Assembly (NCBI GenBank): GCA_016934775.1
Contig: JAFGSP010000040.1
Coordinates: 1 to 7,557 of the forward strand
DNA length: 7,557 nt
Origin: Candidatus Woesearchaeota archaeon
GTDB taxonomy: Archaea > Nanobdellota > Nanobdellia > Woesearchaeales > GW2011-AR15
Reading direction: 5' to 3'
Position numbers and translations under genes: made by a program. The notes under the pieces were generated by a model that did no database searches, was not told the DNA's origin, and saw nothing but the letters and a program-made list of their open reading frames with translations. Below, in pieces: positions 5,117-7,557 of the stretch (its first letter is position 1; the number at the start of each line of letters is the position of its first letter).

Positions 5117-7321
5117 ATGGATATTAAGAAAATTCTCAGAGAATCTCTTTTCCTTCTTCTTATCCTGCTTGCTGTTCTGGAAATTACAGGGCTTGTTCCG
5201 GGTGAAATAAATCTCCTGAAGAAATTTTTATCATGGGCGCTTGTCGGGTATCTTCTGTATTATCTTAGTTTTACGAGGATCCTGTTCAACAAAAAAGACA
5301 GGCTGATAGATGTACTTCTGCTTGTCTCCCTGTATGCGTTTGCGTTTAAGGATATCTCCCATTCAATTGTCAATGAATCATTCACTTATTTCGGATTCAT
5401 AAAGTCTTTTTTCTATAAATACAATGTCCTGAATGAGATAATGTTCTATGCAGGATCTGTTTTTATTTTTCTGATTGCAGTCTATTCCGGATTCAGGCTT
5501 GATTATCTGGAGAATTCGATTCTCGGACTTATCAGAGGAAGGAGCAAACAGAGATCCCTTAAAGATAACATAATTGATTCCGGCATCATCTATCTTATAT
5601 TCCTGTTCCTGTCATATTTTATTTTTATTGTTGTCATGGAGTGGCTTTCTGTTGCTATAGATTCCCTGGTGATAGTGGGTGCTATTGTCTATTACTTTAT
5701 TGTGTACTTTGTGATCAGGAAGCCGAAGCAGCATGAATCTTTCATAGATGCTGTCATTAAAACAGGAGATGAATTCATAACAATGTTCCTGGAACTCTTT
5801 CATGATAAGAAGACAATCTTTTTCGGCATTTCTGGCCTTATAGTTATGCACGCAATAATCGATATAGGAAATTTCATTTCTCCTTATCTGCTTAATCTCA
5901 AAGAATCTTTTTATTTGACTGCGCTGCTTGAGGAAAGCCATATGACTCTTTATGAACTGATTATGAGTGATCTGAGCCTATCTGCAAGTGTCATCGGCAA
6001 GGCAAGTGTTGTATTTGCTTATGTCCAGAACTGTGTTGCTATTATACTTCTTCTCATTATACCTTTTTATATATGGTACAGGATTTTCAAGAAAAAACCA
6101 GTCATATTCAGGAAATTTGATATTGCCTTGTTTTTTTCAAGCATGGTTGTGTTTTTGTTCATGCCTGTTTTCAGGATAAGCGCACTGAAAGACCAGGTGA
6201 TAACAGGTGTTGATATCACTACTCAGACCCTTCCAAATCTTCAATATGCCCCGATGATAGCGCTGGCTTCATTGCTATGGTTTTTGATAATCTTTCTTTT
6301 TTCCATGTCAGAGAAGATCAAGATAAGGCTGGAAGAGGTTATAATACTGTCGGCGATTGTCTTCCTGGTGATGTACATCTATTATTTTTTTAATTCCACG
6401 CTGTTTTATTATCTTGATACAATAAAATTCCTTTTCTTTGAGTCAAAATTTGTACTTATGATGTATCTGGCGCTCTATCTTTGCATAATCACACTGTTCT
6501 ATGTTTCAGGTATCATAATCTATATCTTTGAAGTCCTTAGCTCTGAGCATGTCTCTTTCCAGGAGCTTAAGAGAAGTACAAAGAGCAGGATAGTGCTTGT
6601 GTGGAGCCTTTTCCTGGTTATCTGTTTTATTATCCTGATTAATCTTAACAGGGCTTTTGAACTGATAACCCTGATGATCAGCTCAATGTTATTGTCTTTT
6701 GTGTTGTTCAGGTATGAAAAAAAACTGGCAAAGCATATATTGACAGTGAACCTTGTTCTGGATGCTTTTCTTATTATAGTGCTGATTGCCCAGAACATAA
6801 GGATTAGGGGTTCAATCCTTGACCTGGCAAGCAGGGCGATACTGACCTTGATAGTGATTCCTGCAGCCATCTATTTCAGGCCGGACATCAGGGTCCATAA
6901 ATTAAGAATGTTCATTGCAATTGCCCTGGCAGGATTATTCGGTGGTTGGTTCCACCTGATAAATGAGCCCCTGGCCAGCCTTATCTCAAGCAGTGTCTTG
7001 TATATAGCCCTGCTCAGCCTGCTCATCGGCCTCACTGAAGAACTCATATTCAGGCTGTTCTTCCTTAAATCTGCAATGGAAATCTATTCACCGACTACAG
7101 CAGTTGTTGTGCAGGCTGTATTCTTCGGGATGATTCATCTCTTGTCCCTAAAAGCATATTGGCTCTATTTTGGCCCTGTGCTATTTTTTGTATGGCACTT
7201 TTCATTGATGATATACGGCCTGGTTATGGGGATATTATCTGTCAAAGAAAACAGGATCAATCCTGTGTATGCTATCACATGCCATGCACTGACTGTTTTT
7301 ATTCTTACGATGCTGGGATAG
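5117..7321 (+). CDS. Large polytopic membrane protein with C-terminal CPBP (Rce1/Abi) protease-like domain
   Basis: This 734-residue integral membrane protein has roughly 20 hydrophobic segments, e.g. near 11-28, 38-55, 64-77, 106-125, 156-178, 183-200, 233-250, 303-320, 380-397, 408-425, 445-470, 492-510 and 597-613. The C-terminal ~140 residues carry CPBP intramembrane protease motifs: EELIFR (Glu641, Glu642, Arg646), FGMIH (Phe670, His674) and a last His723 in CHALTV. In Rce1-type enzymes the last motif is H-x-x-x-N; here Val727 is at the Asn place, so the active site is divergent. Family members process prenylated proteins or small peptides, or act in bacteriocin immunity; the substrate here is unknown. 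Usual CPBP proteins are about 200-300 residues, so the ~590-residue N-terminal membrane region is an unusual extension I cannot assign. The start follows the leaderless TATA spacing. The gene appears monocistronic and converges on the ATPase gene, with 39 bases between the stops. Confidence 0.8.
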   Translation: MDIKKILRESLFLLLILLAVLEITGLVPGEINLLKKFLSWALVGYLLYYLSFTRILFNKKDRLIDVLLLVSLYAFAFKDISHSIVNESFTYFGFIKSFFYKYNVLNEIMFYAGSVFIFLIAVYSGFRLDYLENSILGLIRGRSKQRSLKDNIIDSGIIYLIFLFLSYFIFIVVMEWLSVAIDSLVIVGAIVYYFIVYFVIRKPKQHESFIDAVIKTGDEFITMFLELFHDKKTIFFGISGLIVMHAIIDIGNFISPYLLNLKESFYLTALLEESHMTLYELIMSDLSLSASVIGKASVVFAYVQNCVAIILLLIIPFYIWYRIFKKKPVIFRKFDIALFFSSMVVFLFMPVFRISALKDQVITGVDITTQTLPNLQYAPMIALASLLWFLIIFLFSMSEKIKIRLEEVIILSAIVFLVMYIYYFFNSTLFYYLDTIKFLFFESKFVLMMYLALYLCIITLFYVSGIIIYIFEVLSSEHVSFQELKRSTKSRIVLVWSLFLVICFIILINLNRAFELITLMISSMLLSFVLFRYEKKLAKHILTVNLVLDAFLIIVLIAQNIRIRGSILDLASRAILTLIVIPAAIYFRPDIRVHKLRMFIAIALAGLFGGWFHLINEPLASLISSSVLYIALLSLLIGLTEELIFRLFFLKSAMEIYSPTTAVVVQAVFFGMIHLLSLKAYWLYFGPVLFFVWHFSLMIYGLVMGILSVKENRINPVYAITCHALTVFILTMLG

Positions 7322-7345
7322 AAGATGGAAGGATAACTACAATTG

Positions 7346-7352
7346 AAAAAAA
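7346..7352 (-). terminator. Oligo-T terminator of the ATPase-like gene
   Basis: Seven T on the minus strand, 8 bases past the stop codon at 7363-7361, with no hairpin. The spacing equals that of the metK T-run. No comparable run follows the rightward CPBP stop at 7321. Confidence 0.5.
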
Positions 7353-7360
7353 TAGTCGTC

Positions 7361-7557
7361 TTAAGGTTGATGTTGTGGAATTGTTCTTTCCAGAATAAAT
7401 TCGACTCTTTCACTGATTGACATAGCTGGGACAGAAATTACATCATAACCCAATTGCTTATACGAAAGGGGTAAAAGATAATATAATCTATCAATTGTTT
7501 CCTGGTCTTCAACTCTGGCATAATCCTGTTCATATGGCAATGGTTCAAGCATAAAGA
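7361..7557 (-). CDS. ATP-binding protein, AAA_28-like, C-terminal part (5' end outside window)
   Basis: The frame is open to the right edge, so the Met at 7552 is probably internal: F-M-L-E-P-L-P-Y looks like the end of a beta strand. About 65 residues are visible. EPLPYEQDYARVED, a Leu/Tyr-rich helix, then LGYDVISVPAMSISERVEFILERT resemble the tail of small AAA_28/NadR-like NTPases, where a 'Lp.y..d..R.Ed.e.a' segment is followed by 'GY.vv.vP...v.eRv.fIl'. Walker A and B motifs would lie outside the window, so the assignment rests on this tail alone. These proteins are cytosolic P-loop NTPases, some predicted nucleotide or nucleoside kinases. The stop is followed by a T7 terminator. Confidence 0.6.
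   Translation of the reverse strand, partial: FMLEPLPYEQDYARVEDQETIDRLYYLLPLSYKQLGYDVISVPAMSISERVEFILERTIPQHQP

Noticed and set aside
6520..6870. 116-codon minus-strand frame inside the CPBP gene
   Set aside because: Shadow of a transmembrane-coding stretch; no promoter or ribosome binding site, and the sense frame is clearly the gene.
7159..7398. 79-codon plus-strand frame over the CPBP 3' end
   Set aside because: Overlaps the catalytic-motif region of the CPBP gene in another frame and then runs antisense into the ATPase tail.

Overview
The window looks like a piece of an archaeal chromosome, probably from a DPANN-type lineage. Three genes (the HTH-CBS regulator, the phosphoesterase and the CPBP membrane protein) have a TATA-like box centred about 26 bases before their ATG and no Shine-Dalgarno. 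That is the layout of leaderless archaeal transcripts. Oligo-T runs follow the stops of two leftward genes, as expected for archaeal termination. The HTH-CBS architecture and the ICC-like phosphoesterase also fit archaea. The SAM synthetase is instead the bacterial-type MetK, which most archaea lack. This is the main reason to infer a DPANN-like or otherwise gene-exchanging lineage; the taxonomy is inference.

Layout, left to right. At 2-499 (+) lies the C-terminal part of a GT-B-type glycosyltransferase. It overlaps by one base a HAD-family phosphatase/phosphomutase-like protein (499-1371, +), giving a two-gene operon end. MetK runs leftward (1416-2582). It is divergent from an XRE-HTH plus two-CBS regulator (2769-3311, +), and the 186 bases between them carry both core promoters and a dense array of TATTC/GAATA half-sites. 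Next is a leftward pair: an ICC-like metallophosphoesterase (4881-4177) followed by an unrecognised 280-residue protein (4144-3302) whose 3' end overlaps the regulator by 10 bases. A 235-base divergent intergenic region (4882-5116) contains three consecutive perfect or near-perfect hairpins, one with a 21-bp interrupted stem. The rightward 734-residue polytopic protein with a C-terminal CPBP (Rce1/Abi) protease-like domain follows (5117-7321). The right edge holds the C-terminal end of a leftward protein resembling AAA_28-type ATPases (7557-7361).

Two parts stand out. The first is the metK / HTH-CBS divergent pair. CBS pairs are adenosyl-ligand sensors, and one archaeal CBS pair is known to bind SAM and methylthioadenosine. 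The phased half-site array sits exactly between the two core promoters, so a SAM-feedback circuit is a reasonable, untested hypothesis. The second is the triple-hairpin island between the phosphoesterase and CPBP promoters. It lies outside both predicted mRNAs, so it is either a small palindromic mobile-element relic or an independent structured RNA. Several enzymes also show substitutions in motif positions: Q for H in the phosphoesterase DxH motif, and V for N in the last CPBP motif.
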